Source of the DNA: a bacterium
GTDB lineage: Bacteria > Krumholzibacteriota > Krumholzibacteriia > LZORAL124-64-63
Direction: 5' to 3'
Length of the DNA: 56,084 nt
NCBI GenBank assembly: GCA_016712675.1
Contig: JADJQR010000004.1
Span: 1 to 56,084 of the forward strand
Numbering within the stretch: the first letter of the stretch is position 1; the number at the start of each line of letters is the position of its first letter. The notes beneath the pieces are model-generated. The model saw only the letters and a program-made list of their open reading frames with translations. It made no database searches and was not told the origin of the DNA. Shown here one piece after another: positions 42,100-49,004 of the stretch. The position numbers and the translations under genes are program-made.

Positions 42100-42151
42100 C
42101 CCGGCGCCGGTCCGGGTAACCAACCGGCGACCCTCAATTTCGAGTACGACC

Positions 42152-42376
42152 ATGGACAACCAACACCGCAAGATCTCCGGCTATCGCGAACTCAGCCAGA
42201 GCGAAATCGACGCAATGAACGAGGTCAAGGCCAAGGGCGCCGAGCTGGGTGAGCTGGTGACCAAGCTGCGCGGCAACCCCGAGCTGGACCAGCGCTGGGT
42301 CAGCATCGGGGCCACCGACCTGCAGACCGGACTGATGGCACTGACGCGCGCCATCGCCAAGCCGACCTTTTTCTGA
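42152..42376 (+). CDS. Acb2/Tad1-like cyclic-nucleotide sponge (anti-CBASS/anti-Thoeris candidate)
   Basis: A 74-residue protein with the pattern of the Acb2/Tad1 hairpin family (DUF7681): HRKISGYRELSQSEIDAMN, DQRWVSIGATDLQTGLMALT and RAIAKPTFF. Tyr11 and Lys26, the residues I recall as needed for cyclic dinucleotide binding in Acb2 of phage PaMx33, are at the same numbers here. The known proteins form oligomers that trap signalling nucleotides and so block CBASS or Thoeris immunity. It stands alone between the SSB and polymerase, preceded by a gap with an inverted repeat, as expected for a separately expressed early defence-evasion gene. Shorter than Acb2 (about 94 residues) by an inner loop. 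Confidence 0.8.
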   Translation: MDNQHRKISGYRELSQSEIDAMNEVKAKGAELGELVTKLRGNPELDQRWVSIGATDLQTGLMALTRAIAKPTFF

Positions 42377-42430
42377 GTTTCAAGTGAGGCAGGCGTGGAA
42401 GCAGGACACGCAGCGTGATCGAACACGCAA

Positions 42431-42449
42431 GCCCCTTCGATAGCGGGGC
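42431..42449 (+). promoter_or_regulatory. Weak hairpin downstream of the Acb2-like gene
   Basis: GCCCC and GGGGC arms around a 9-base loop, followed by CCCTTGTTT. It lies in the 133-base gap before the next gene and may be an attenuator. Confidence 0.35.
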
Positions 42450-42509
42450 CCCTTGTTTGCCGGAGTCGCGCCCGGCCCTCACCTCTCTTCTCGGCATGCG
42501 GAGCAGCCC

Positions 42510-42692
42510 ATGAACGAAACCGAGTTGCAGAAGCTGGTCCGCTACGTTCGAAAATACGGCGTGATTTCGGTCAACGTCCTCAAGTACCGCCGGTCGAAGC
42601 TCGTCGACCCCCTGTTCGAAGCCGCGAAGCGCGGGGCGTTGGTGAAGAAACGCGTCAACTGCGCAATCTACGAGTTTACGGTGCCGCGATGA
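42510..42692 (+). CDS. Small basic protein coupled to the polymerase
   Basis: A 60-residue protein (QKLVRYVRKYGVISVNVLKY, then KRGALVKKRVNCAIYEF) with a winged-helix-like pattern and basic charge. Overlaps the polymerase start by ATGA, so it is made together with it. Start at the ATG at 42510; an in-frame start 19 codons upstream is less likely. Function unknown. Confidence 0.6.
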   Translation: MNETELQKLVRYVRKYGVISVNVLKYRRSKLVDPLFEAAKRGALVKKRVNCAIYEFTVPR

Positions 42693-45508
42693 CCACCCAC
42701 ATCGACCTCGAGACCTACAGCGACATCGACCTGCGCAAGGTCGGCCTGTACCGCTACGCCGAGGATCCGAGCACCCGGGTGACCTTGCTGGGCTATGCCC
42801 TGGATGACGGCCCTGTGCGGGTCGTTGACCTGTACCACTGGGAGGAGATCCCTGCGGAGCTGGAGGAGCGGCTGGCCGACCCCGACGAGATCCTCTGCGC
42901 ACACAACGCCCAGTTCGAGCGCGTGCTGATGCGCTACGTGATGGGGCGAGACCTGCCGCCGGAGCGGTGGCGCTGCACCGCCGTGTGGGCGCGCTCGCTC
43001 GCGCTGCCGGCGGGGCTCGACGCGATCGCAAAAGTAGTCGGCACGAAGACTCGCAAGCTCGACGGCGAGCGCAAGCTGATCACCGCCCTGTGCACCCCCA
43101 AGAAGGGCGGCATCGCCAAGAACATCCACCTGTGGCCACAGTTCATCGAGTACAACAAGGCTGACGTCGAGGTCGAGCGCGAGGTCGGCGCCAAGTTGGC
43201 CCGGTTCCCGATGCCGCAGCGCGAGCGTCGTCTGTGGTTCATCGATCAGAAGATCAATGATCGGGGCCTGCCGATCGATCGGGCGTTCGTGGAGCGCTGC
43301 GCGGCGACCGCCGAAGCCAACGCGAATGCGGTCACCGACGAGGTCAAGCTCCGGACCGACATGGCCAACCCCGGTAGCCGCAACCAGTGGCTAGCGTGGT
43401 TGCGTTCGGAGAATGTCGACGCCGAAGACCTCAAGGCCGGCACGGTTGATCGCTTGCGGACCGACACCGGCATCGACGAGGACATCCGGGATCTGCTGGA
43501 CCTGCGTCGGGAGCTGGCGGCGACGAGCCTGTCGAAGCTCGACAAGCTCAAGGACGCCACTTGCCGTGACGGCCGCCTGCGCGGCACGCTGACGTTCCTG
43601 GGGGCTCCGCGCACCGGCCGGTGGTCGGGCAAGCTGTTCCAGCCCCAGAACCTGCCGCGCGGACTCCTCAAGGAGTCCGAAATCCTGCCCGCCAGGGCAC
43701 TGGCCGAGGCCGGCGACGTCGGATCCATCCGCATGCTCTGGGATGAGGTGTCGCCGGTGCTGGCCTCGTTGATCCGTACTGCCATCGCTGCACCCCCAGG
43801 CCGCAAGCTGGTGTGCGCTGACTTGGCGTCCATCGAGACGGTGATGCTGGGGTGGGCTGCGGAATGCTCGAGCATTCTCCGGGTGTTCGAAGAGGGCCGC
43901 GACGCGTACAAGGACTTCGGCTCGCGCTACCTGTTCCACGTCCCCTACGACCAGATCACCAAGACCCAGCGCAGCCTGAGCAAGCCGGCGGTGTTGGGCT
44001 GCGGCTACGGCATGGCGGCCAGAGGGTTGCAGGCATACGCCCGCGGCTTCGGCGTCGAGCTGACGCTGGACGAGGCCGGTCGGCATGTGCGCGCCTACCG
44101 GGCGGCGTACCCGGAGGTAGTGACGTTCTGGGACGCGGTCGAGCAGGCGGCGTTCGCCGCGGTCGAGACGGGGTTGGCGCAGCGCGTCGGCGTGTTCGGC
44201 TTCCGCAAGACGGGCCCGTTCCTTGTCATCGACTTGCCGTCCGGCCGATCGCTGGCCTACTACCGGCCGTACGTGGCCGAGGGGCGCTACGGCCGGGAGC
44301 TCCGTTACTTGAGCGGGGCGGAGTACGGCAACAGGATCTGGCTGTCGAGCTACGGTCCGAAACTCTGCATCGGCCGCGGCACGCCGGTACTGACCGGGCG
44401 CGGCTGGGTGCCGATTGAAGACGTCGCCGCGACAGACGTAGTATGGGACGGAGTTGAATGGGTTAGCACTTCGGGCTCCGTGTTCAACGGGGTTCGCCGC
44501 ACGATGGTCGCATACGGTGTTCGCATGACCCCAGACCACGAAGTGCTCACCGAGGCAGGCTGGAGGCGCGCAGATGAAACGGCTGGACTTGACCGGGCAG
44601 AGGTTCCATTACCTGACGGCTGTACGATACATGGGCGACAAGCGTTGGGAGTTTCGCTGCGATTGCGGGAGCTTGACGGTACAGCGAACGCGCCACGTAA
44701 GGCACAAAACCACCCCCGTGAAGTCGTGTGGATGCATGCGGGGGCGTCTGATCAGTGCCTCGCGAACAACTCACGGGATGACCAGACACCCTGCGTATGG
44801 GGTCTGGCGGTCGATGGTGGATCGTTGCACGCTACCTACGCATCGAGCATGGCCTCGGTACGGCGGGCGTGGCATTACATTGGCGCCGGAGTGGGCCGAT
44901 TCATTCGAGGCATTCTGGGCCGACATGGGGGCGACGTATCAGAAGGGGCTAACCCTGGATCGAGCCGACAACAACGCCGGGTACACGGCGGCGAACTGCC
45001 GTTGGGTATCCCGGCGGGTGCAGGCACGCAATACCCGCAGCAATCGAATGATCGATACCCCCAAAGGGTGGATGTTGATGATCGAAGCCGCGGAGACCTC
45101 GGGGATAGCGTCCACCACGTTGGCGTACCGTATGGCCGCAGGGGTTCCGACAGCTCGCCTGTTCGATCCTCCGAACGTACGGAATCGGTTTACGACGTCT
45201 TGAACTGCGGGCCGCGCAATCGCTTTACCGTGGCTGGTGCAGACGGCCGCGCGCTACTCGTCCACAACTGCGAGAACATCGTGCAGGCCATTGCCCGGGA
45301 CAAGCTGGCGGACGGGCTGGTGAACGCGCACGAGGCCGGGCTGGACGTGTTCCTCCACGTCCACGACGAGGTCGTCTGCGAGGCCGACGAGAACGACACC
45401 ACCGCGCTGCCGCGGTTGATCGAATGCATGACCCGTCCGTCGCCCTGGTGCGCGGACGCCCCCATCACTGCGGCCGGCTGGGAAGGCCGCCTGTACAGGA
45501 AGGACTGA
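42689..45508 (+). CDS. DNA polymerase I-type replicative polymerase (PolA family) containing an intein
   Basis: A 939-residue precursor; removing the intein (residues 560-860) leaves a 638-residue polymerase. The proofreading exonuclease is intact: HIDLE (4-8), CAHNAQFE (70-77) and YNKADVEVE (155-163). Polymerase motif A is VCADLASIETVMLGW (catalytic Asp near 378), motif B is SKPAVLGCGYG (Lys near 432, Tyr 440), and motif C is HVHDEVV (about 890-896), the last lying after the intein. The usual Arg of motif A (IExR) appears as Val, which is atypical. It would copy the phage genome with the primase-helicase and SSB. It must splice to be active, since the intein separates motif B from motif C. 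Confidence 0.9.
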   Translation: MTTHIDLETYSDIDLRKVGLYRYAEDPSTRVTLLGYALDDGPVRVVDLYHWEEIPAELEERLADPDEILCAHNAQFERVLMRYVMGRDLPPERWRCTAVWARSLALPAGLDAIAKVVGTKTRKLDGERKLITALCTPKKGGIAKNIHLWPQFIEYNKADVEVEREVGAKLARFPMPQRERRLWFIDQKINDRGLPIDRAFVERCAATAEANANAVTDEVKLRTDMANPGSRNQWLAWLRSENVDAEDLKAGTVDRLRTDTGIDEDIRDLLDLRRELAATSLSKLDKLKDATCRDGRLRGTLTFLGAPRTGRWSGKLFQPQNLPRGLLKESEILPARALAEAGDVGSIRMLWDEVSPVLASLIRTAIAAPPGRKLVCADLASIETVMLGWAAECSSILRVFEEGRDAYKDFGSRYLFHVPYDQITKTQRSLSKPAVLGCGYGMAARGLQAYARGFGVELTLDEAGRHVRAYRAAYPEVVTFWDAVEQAAFAAVETGLAQRVGVFGFRKTGPFLVIDLPSGRSLAYYRPYVAEGRYGRELRYLSGAEYGNRIWLSSYGPKLCIGRGTPVLTGRGWVPIEDVAATDVVWDGVEWVSTSGSVFNGVRRTMVAYGVRMTPDHEVLTEAGWRRADETAGLDRAEVPLPDGCTIHGRQALGVSLRLRELDGTANAPRKAQNHPREVVWMHAGASDQCLANNSRDDQTPCVWGLAVDGGSLHATYASSMASVRRAWHYIGAGVGRFIRGILGRHGGDVSEGANPGSSRQQRRVHGGELPLGIPAGAGTQYPQQSNDRYPQRVDVDDRSRGDLGDSVHHVGVPYGRRGSDSSPVRSSERTESVYDVLNCGPRNRFTVAGADGRALLVHNCENIVQAIARDKLADGLVNAHEAGLDVFLHVHDEVVCEADENDTTALPRLIECMTRPSPWCADAPITAAGWEGRLYRKD
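44562..44566 (+). promoter_or_regulatory. Shine-Dalgarno GGAGG for the nested endonuclease gene
   Basis: GGAGG seven bases before the ATG at 44574, within intein coding sequence. Its optimal spacing indicates independent translation of the nested gene. Confidence 0.7.
44574..45203 (+). CDS. HNH-like homing endonuclease nested out of frame in the intein
   Basis: A 209-residue protein in the +1 frame relative to the polymerase. It has the layout of a common phage homing-endonuclease family: LTGQRFHYLTAVRY at the start, a Cys cluster (CDCG, then SCGCMRG), WRSMVDRC, RYGGRGITLAPEW, FEAFWADMG, LTLDRADNNAGYTAANCRW and a Q-x-x-N helix, followed by a DNA-binding C-terminus (GWMLMIEAAETSGIASTTLA) of NUMOD/HTH type. 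The gene is full length, has a perfect GGAGG site, and overlaps conserved intein blocks only at its very ends. It would cut intein-free polymerase genes and so spread the element. Why it is out of frame is the open question. Confidence 0.85.
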   Translation: MKRLDLTGQRFHYLTAVRYMGDKRWEFRCDCGSLTVQRTRHVRHKTTPVKSCGCMRGRLISASRTTHGMTRHPAYGVWRSMVDRCTLPTHRAWPRYGGRGITLAPEWADSFEAFWADMGATYQKGLTLDRADNNAGYTAANCRWVSRRVQARNTRSNRMIDTPKGWMLMIEAAETSGIASTTLAYRMAAGVPTARLFDPPNVRNRFTTS

Positions 45509-45509
45509 T

Positions 45510-45854
45510 ATGCAACGCATCCCGAAGTGGGCCACCGGCGAGCCGCGCGAGCGCGACGTTGAAGCGCATCTGGTCGAGCGCATGAAAGCCATCGGCGGCA
45601 AGACGTGGAAGTGGAAGTCGCCGAGCATGCGGTCGGTCCCTGACCGACTGGTGATGCACCCGAAGTTCCACGGGCGAACCCTGTTCGTCGAGCTCAAAGC
45701 GCCCGGGAAGCCGGCGACCGAGGCGCAGAACAAGGTCTTGAACGAGCTGGTCGAGTTCGACCATGCCGTGTTCGTGCTGGACACCAAGGCCAAGGTCGAC
45801 GGGTTTATCGCCGACGTGTGCGAGCTGTACGGGATTGAGGAGGCGGCGAAATGA
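45510..45854 (+). CDS. VRR-NUC domain nuclease
   Basis: A 114-residue stand-alone VRR-NUC protein: an early Glu in RDVEAHLVERM, then SVPDRLVMHP (active Asp) and LFVELKAPGK (E-x-K), then a Gln in TEAQNKVLNEL. These form a PD-(D/E)XK nuclease site. The family includes resolvase-like structure-specific nucleases. It follows the polymerase by one base and overlaps the next frame by four, and belongs to the DUF2800-DUF2815-PolA-VRR-SNF2 replication set known from other phages. Confidence 0.88.
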   Translation: MQRIPKWATGEPRERDVEAHLVERMKAIGGKTWKWKSPSMRSVPDRLVMHPKFHGRTLFVELKAPGKPATEAQNKVLNELVEFDHAVFVLDTKAKVDGFIADVCELYGIEEAAK

Positions 45855-45895
45855 CCACCAATCGCAGGACGCTGGAACTGGCGGCGTATGGATGA
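45851..45895 (+). pseudogene. Fragment of a third copy of the accessory paralogue
   Basis: A 14-codon frame (MTTNRRTLELAAYG) overlapping the VRR-NUC stop matches the start of the genes at 37594 and 38495 (LEMAAKAMG) and then stops. The following sequence is of a different kind, so only the start of the gene remains. Confidence 0.5.
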
Positions 45896-45938
45896 CATCC
45901 AGCGTCGAAGGCGGCGACCCGGCTATGGGAGGTCGGAT

Positions 45939-46118
45939 GTGACGCCATATCAGCGCATTATGCGAGCCGCAGATAGCGGGAAAGGAGTAAGGCTCTCCAA
46001 CGAAGAGTGCATCGCTCTTGCTGGAGATACGGCAATTTCCACGCGCGCAATGTGGGACGATAATCCAGATCTTGAGGACGAAGAGCGCGCGATGGACAGC
46101 ATGCGGAGAATGAAATGA
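45939..46118 (+). CDS. Small accessory protein
   Basis: A 59-residue protein from a GTG with GGGAGG seven bases upstream: TPYQRIMRAADSGKGVRLSN, then EECIALAGDTAIST. I take this start over one 17 codons upstream, which lacks a ribosome site. It overlaps the next gene by four bases. AT-richer than the operon mean. Function unknown. Confidence 0.6.
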   Translation: MTPYQRIMRAADSGKGVRLSNEECIALAGDTAISTRAMWDDNPDLEDEERAMDSMRRMK

Positions 46119-46375
46119 ACATCAACGGCAAAGAGTGGCGGATGGTGCCGGTTGAGCCGACGCCGGAGATGTGCAAAGCAGTAAGCGATTACGGCTCAAC
46201 AAGATACATCTACGGCGAGATGCTCGCAGCCGCCCCGCCACCGCCGGTTGTGGAGGTTACGGATGAGGTTGCGCGTCAGATTGGAGCAATGCTAACGGAT
46301 TTTACAGACGCACAGTGCGGCATCGGAAGGAAGGCCCTCAAAGCCGTCTGCGCTCACTTCGCATTGCACGGATGA
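46115..46375 (+). CDS. Accessory protein with the PPPVVEVTDE linker
   Basis: An 86-residue protein with WRMVPVEPTPEMCKAVSD at the start, a family feature of phage accessory proteins, then AAAPPPPVVEVTDE and a short C-terminal helix pair. Shares a 31-bp DNA stretch with the gene at 37935. Unknown function. Confidence 0.6.
   Translation: MNINGKEWRMVPVEPTPEMCKAVSDYGSTRYIYGEMLAAAPPPPVVEVTDEVARQIGAMLTDFTDAQCGIGRKALKAVCAHFALHG
46236..46266 (+). repeat. 31-bp dispersed repeat, copy 2
   Basis: Matches 38131-38161 at 30 of 31 bases within an otherwise unrelated gene. Confidence 0.7.
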
Positions 46376-46420
46376 CTACTGGCTCAACAGCAGCGCCCGC
46401 AAGGCGCTAGGAGGTGGGGA

Positions 46421-46495
46421 GTGAGCACGCCACTGGATTGCGGCGATTCGGCCTTGAGCACATCGACGCCGCACGGCGCGGCAAGGGGAATGTAG
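46421..46495 (+). CDS. Possible 24-residue peptide
   Basis: A GTG with AGGAGG a few bases upstream opens a 24-residue frame ending in TAG immediately before the next ATG. The ribosome site and spacing are good, but the peptide (STPLDCGDSALSTSTPHGAA) has no known relative. Low certainty. Confidence 0.3.
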   Translation: MSTPLDCGDSALSTSTPHGAARGM

Positions 46496-46750
46496 ATGGC
46501 CTTTGAACTGGATCTTCGCAAAGTTCACCTTGGGCAATCCGGCATCGCCAGCTTTGCCACCAAGCCGCAGGCGTTGGCTTTCGCCAAAGCTCGTGGCTGG
46601 CTGTCCCGCGATGTGACGCGGGCCTACAACCGCTTCTGCATGTTCTGGGTGGTCTACCAGGGCTTTGGAGACACGCTGCGTTTCCTTGGCAAAACCGACG
46701 TCGTTGAGCTGCCGTGCTCGGCGATTCAGCCGCATCAACAGGGAGCCTGA
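46496..46750 (+). CDS. Small phage protein
   Basis: An 84-residue protein with many aromatic residues in the middle (YNRFCMFWVVYQGFGDTLRF). AAGGGG lies about six bases before the ATG. Part of the run of small genes before the SNF2 helicase. Function unknown. Confidence 0.6.
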   Translation: MAFELDLRKVHLGQSGIASFATKPQALAFAKARGWLSRDVTRAYNRFCMFWVVYQGFGDTLRFLGKTDVVELPCSAIQPHQQGA

Positions 46751-46751
46751 C

Positions 46752-46908
46752 ATGGACACCAGCATCAACGCCGATACTCGAAGTTGCCGAGGCGCATATG
46801 CGGATCGCCGAGCGCCTGCTCGGGTTTCCGTCCGCACTGAAGGAAATCGCCGCCCTACGCGCTCGCGTTGCGGAGCTTGAGGCCACCCTCCGCGAAGCGC
46901 GCGACTGA
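46752..46908 (+). pseudogene. Short coiled-coil gene with an apparent one-base frame break
   Basis: The ATG at 46752 follows the previous stop and encodes MDTSINAD, but the natural-looking continuation (ILEVAEAHMRIAERLLGFPS, then ALKEIAALRARVAELEATL) is in the next frame. Skipping the A at 46776 joins them into one small coiled-coil protein ending at 46908. Alternatively translation begins inside, at the ATG at 46798. Confidence 0.45.
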
Positions 46909-46925
46909 CCCTCGAGAGAGCAGGG

Positions 46926-48272
46926 ATGACAGACTACCACCCCCACCGCTACCAGCAGGATGCGTTCGACTTCATCGAGGCGCAGCCGAAGTGCATGCTG
47001 GCGATGGAAATGGGGCTGGGGAAGACCGTGGTCGCCGCGACTGCGTTCGCCGGGTGGTTGCGCAGCCTGATGGTCCGGCAGGTGCTGGTGGTCGGACCGA
47101 AGCGCGTCGTCGAGCACGTCTGGCCGCGAGAGCTGGCGAAGTGGAGCCACCTGCGGCACTTGACCACCTCAGTCATCACCGGGGCCTTGGCCGACCGCAT
47201 CCAGGCGGCCCGCACGCCTGCGGACGTCCATCTGGTCAACCGCGAGAATCTAGTCTGGCTGGCGGCGCATTACGCCCGCACTCGCAAGCCCTGGCCGTAC
47301 GATTGCGTCATCCTCGACGAATCCACCAGCTTCAAGAACCGGGACTCCCGACGCTGGCAGGCGATGGAGTGGGCGCTGCCATGGGTCCGGAGGCTGGTCC
47401 TCCTGACCGGCACTCCCATCAGCACCAGCCACGTCGACCTCTGGGCGCAGATGGCCTTGATCGATGCCGGCAAGCGTCTTTTCCCGACGATCACCGCGTT
47501 CCGACACCACGCCTGCGTCCAGAACCCCGAGACCCACAAATGGCGCCCCAGGGACGATGCAGCCAAGCGTTGGATTGAGGCGCAGGTGTCGGACGTCGTC
47601 CTGTCGATGCGCGCGGCCGACTGGCTGGACATGCCGGAGCTGCTGACCATCGACGTCCCGGTGGTGCTGCCGTCACACGCCAAGGACGCGTACCGGGAGA
47701 TGAAGCGGCTGATGCAGGTTGAGCTGCAGGGCCAGACGATCACGGCGGTCAACGCCGGCGCGAAGGCGGGCAAGCTCGCTCAGATGGCCGGCGGCGCGGT
47801 CTACGACGAGACGGGTACGGCCCGACTGGTCCACGATGCCAAGCTCGACGCCCTGGAAGAGCTGATCGAAGGGCTTGGCGGCGAGCCGGCGATCGTCTCC
47901 TACGTGTACAAGCACGAGCTGACGCGGCTGCAAGCCCGGTTCCCCTGGGGGCGCCGGTCATCGGACCCAGGCGCACTGGACGCTTGGAACCGGGGCGAGG
48001 TGCCGATTCTGTGGTTGCAGGCGGGCAGCGATGGCTACGGGCTGAATCTGCAGGACGGCGGGCGGCACCTGATCTGGTACACCCTCCCCTACGGCAAACT
48101 GGACGACTACCTCCAGACCATCGCCCGACTCTGGCGCCAGGGCCAGAAGCGCGGGGTGATCTGCCACCGGCTGCTGGCTGAAGGGACCATCGACGCACAC
48201 GTCGAGCGGCTGCTGGCGGCCAACGGCAACGACCTCGCTGCGTTCATGCAGGCGATGCTGCGGACCGCCTAG
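46926..48272 (+). CDS. SNF2-family DNA helicase/translocase
   Basis: A 448-residue superfamily 2 enzyme: motif I LAMEMGLGKT (25-34), motif II VILDESTSF (DEST at 131-134), motif III LTGTPIS (160-166), motif V GSDGYGLNLQDG and motif VI QTIARLWRQGQ near the C-terminus. Both RecA-like domains are present and the size is normal for the phage branch. It would move along duplex DNA during replication or recombination. It is the last gene of the rightward operon; its TAG overlaps the stop of the converging gene. Confidence 0.92.
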   Translation: MTDYHPHRYQQDAFDFIEAQPKCMLAMEMGLGKTVVAATAFAGWLRSLMVRQVLVVGPKRVVEHVWPRELAKWSHLRHLTTSVITGALADRIQAARTPADVHLVNRENLVWLAAHYARTRKPWPYDCVILDESTSFKNRDSRRWQAMEWALPWVRRLVLLTGTPISTSHVDLWAQMALIDAGKRLFPTITAFRHHACVQNPETHKWRPRDDAAKRWIEAQVSDVVLSMRAADWLDMPELLTIDVPVVLPSHAKDAYREMKRLMQVELQGQTITAVNAGAKAGKLAQMAGGAVYDETGTARLVHDAKLDALEELIEGLGGEPAIVSYVYKHELTRLQARFPWGRRSSDPGALDAWNRGEVPILWLQAGSDGYGLNLQDGGRHLIWYTLPYGKLDDYLQTIARLWRQGQKRGVICHRLLAEGTIDAHVERLLAANGNDLAAFMQAMLRTA

Positions 48273-48994
48273 TTCGCTTGGTTGTGGAACTGGCGCTCGC
48301 CGCGGGGCTGCTTCATCGCCGCGAACATCGCTCGCGCGGCCCCTCCGCGAATGGCGGTCGCCCCGAACGGGGTATACCCTCCGGTGCGGGGAGCTGAAAC
48401 CGGCCCGCCGAGGCCCGCCCCCAAGCCGTCACCGCCGCCGCCGCTTGGGCGCCCAGGCGCAGCGGCTGTCGTCGCCCCCGCAGCGCGCGTTGGCGGCGTC
48501 GGTACACCCCCCGGCCCTCCATCCGTTCCGGCCATGCGGAACCCGGTCTGAGGAAGGCCCGGGGCCTGCCCCACCGTGTACCCGAGCGCGTTGCGCGGCT
48601 CCACCATGCGCGCGCCCCCCGGCCCATACCCGCTCGGGCCGAGGCTCGAAGCCCCGAGAAAGCCTCGACTGACCACAGACCCCGTCGCCGGACGGTTCCC
48701 GTGCGCGGCGGCTGCGTACGAGACCTGACCTGCGGACGCTCGCATTGCAGGGTCTCCCCGAGGGCCCCCGCCATACGCGTTCATGAAAGCGCGCCCTGTC
48801 TGGGCGATCGCCATCGGATTGGCGTTGTTGGCCGCGATGTTGGTCATCCGGCCCTGCCATGTCGACGGGTCTGCCGGACCAGTGCTCCCGAACATCTGGC
48901 CGGCGATGTCAGCACCGGCGGCGCGCAGCCCGCGACCAACTGCGCGCACCCCGCGCCCGACACCCGCCAGGAAATCGCGAACTCCCCTACCCAT
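48269..48994 (-). CDS. Gly/Ala/Pro-rich low-complexity protein, candidate virion protein
   Basis: A 241-residue protein with an N-terminal amphipathic stretch (RDFLAGVGRGVRAVGRGLRA) and a long Gly-, Pro- and Ala-rich remainder. It converges with the SNF2 gene and follows the polyvalent protein cluster on the minus strand. The composition resembles disordered internal virion proteins; no motif is diagnostic. Confidence 0.6.
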   Translation of the reverse strand: MGRGVRDFLAGVGRGVRAVGRGLRAAGADIAGQMFGSTGPADPSTWQGRMTNIAANNANPMAIAQTGRAFMNAYGGGPRGDPAMRASAGQVSYAAAAHGNRPATGSVVSRGFLGASSLGPSGYGPGGARMVEPRNALGYTVGQAPGLPQTGFRMAGTDGGPGGVPTPPTRAAGATTAAAPGRPSGGGGDGLGAGLGGPVSAPRTGGYTPFGATAIRGGAARAMFAAMKQPRGERQFHNQAN

Positions 48995-49004
48995 GGTGCA
49001 CCCC

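Larger units (their letters stand above)
44366..45268 (+). mobile_element. Intein in the polymerase, with an out-of-frame homing-endonuclease gene inside
   Basis: A 301-residue intein between KL and CENIVQAIARD of the polymerase. Block A is CIGRGTPVLTGRGWVPIEDV with Cys1 encoded at 44366; block B is TPDHEVLT (44528-44551); block F is SVYDVLNCGPRNRFTV; block G ends in His-Asn at 45268 before Cys+1. Everything needed for protein splicing is present. The 200 or so residues between the blocks have no recognisable domain in the polymerase frame, because this DNA encodes an endonuclease-like protein in the +1 frame. The polymerase frame nevertheless has no stop through it. Insertion just ahead of the motif C region is a conserved place, as is typical of inteins. 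Confidence 0.9.

Noticed and set aside
44366-45268. Group I intron in the polymerase gene
   Set aside because: The polymerase frame is open throughout and the ends carry Cys1, TPDH, and His-Asn-Cys intein signatures, so splicing is at protein level.
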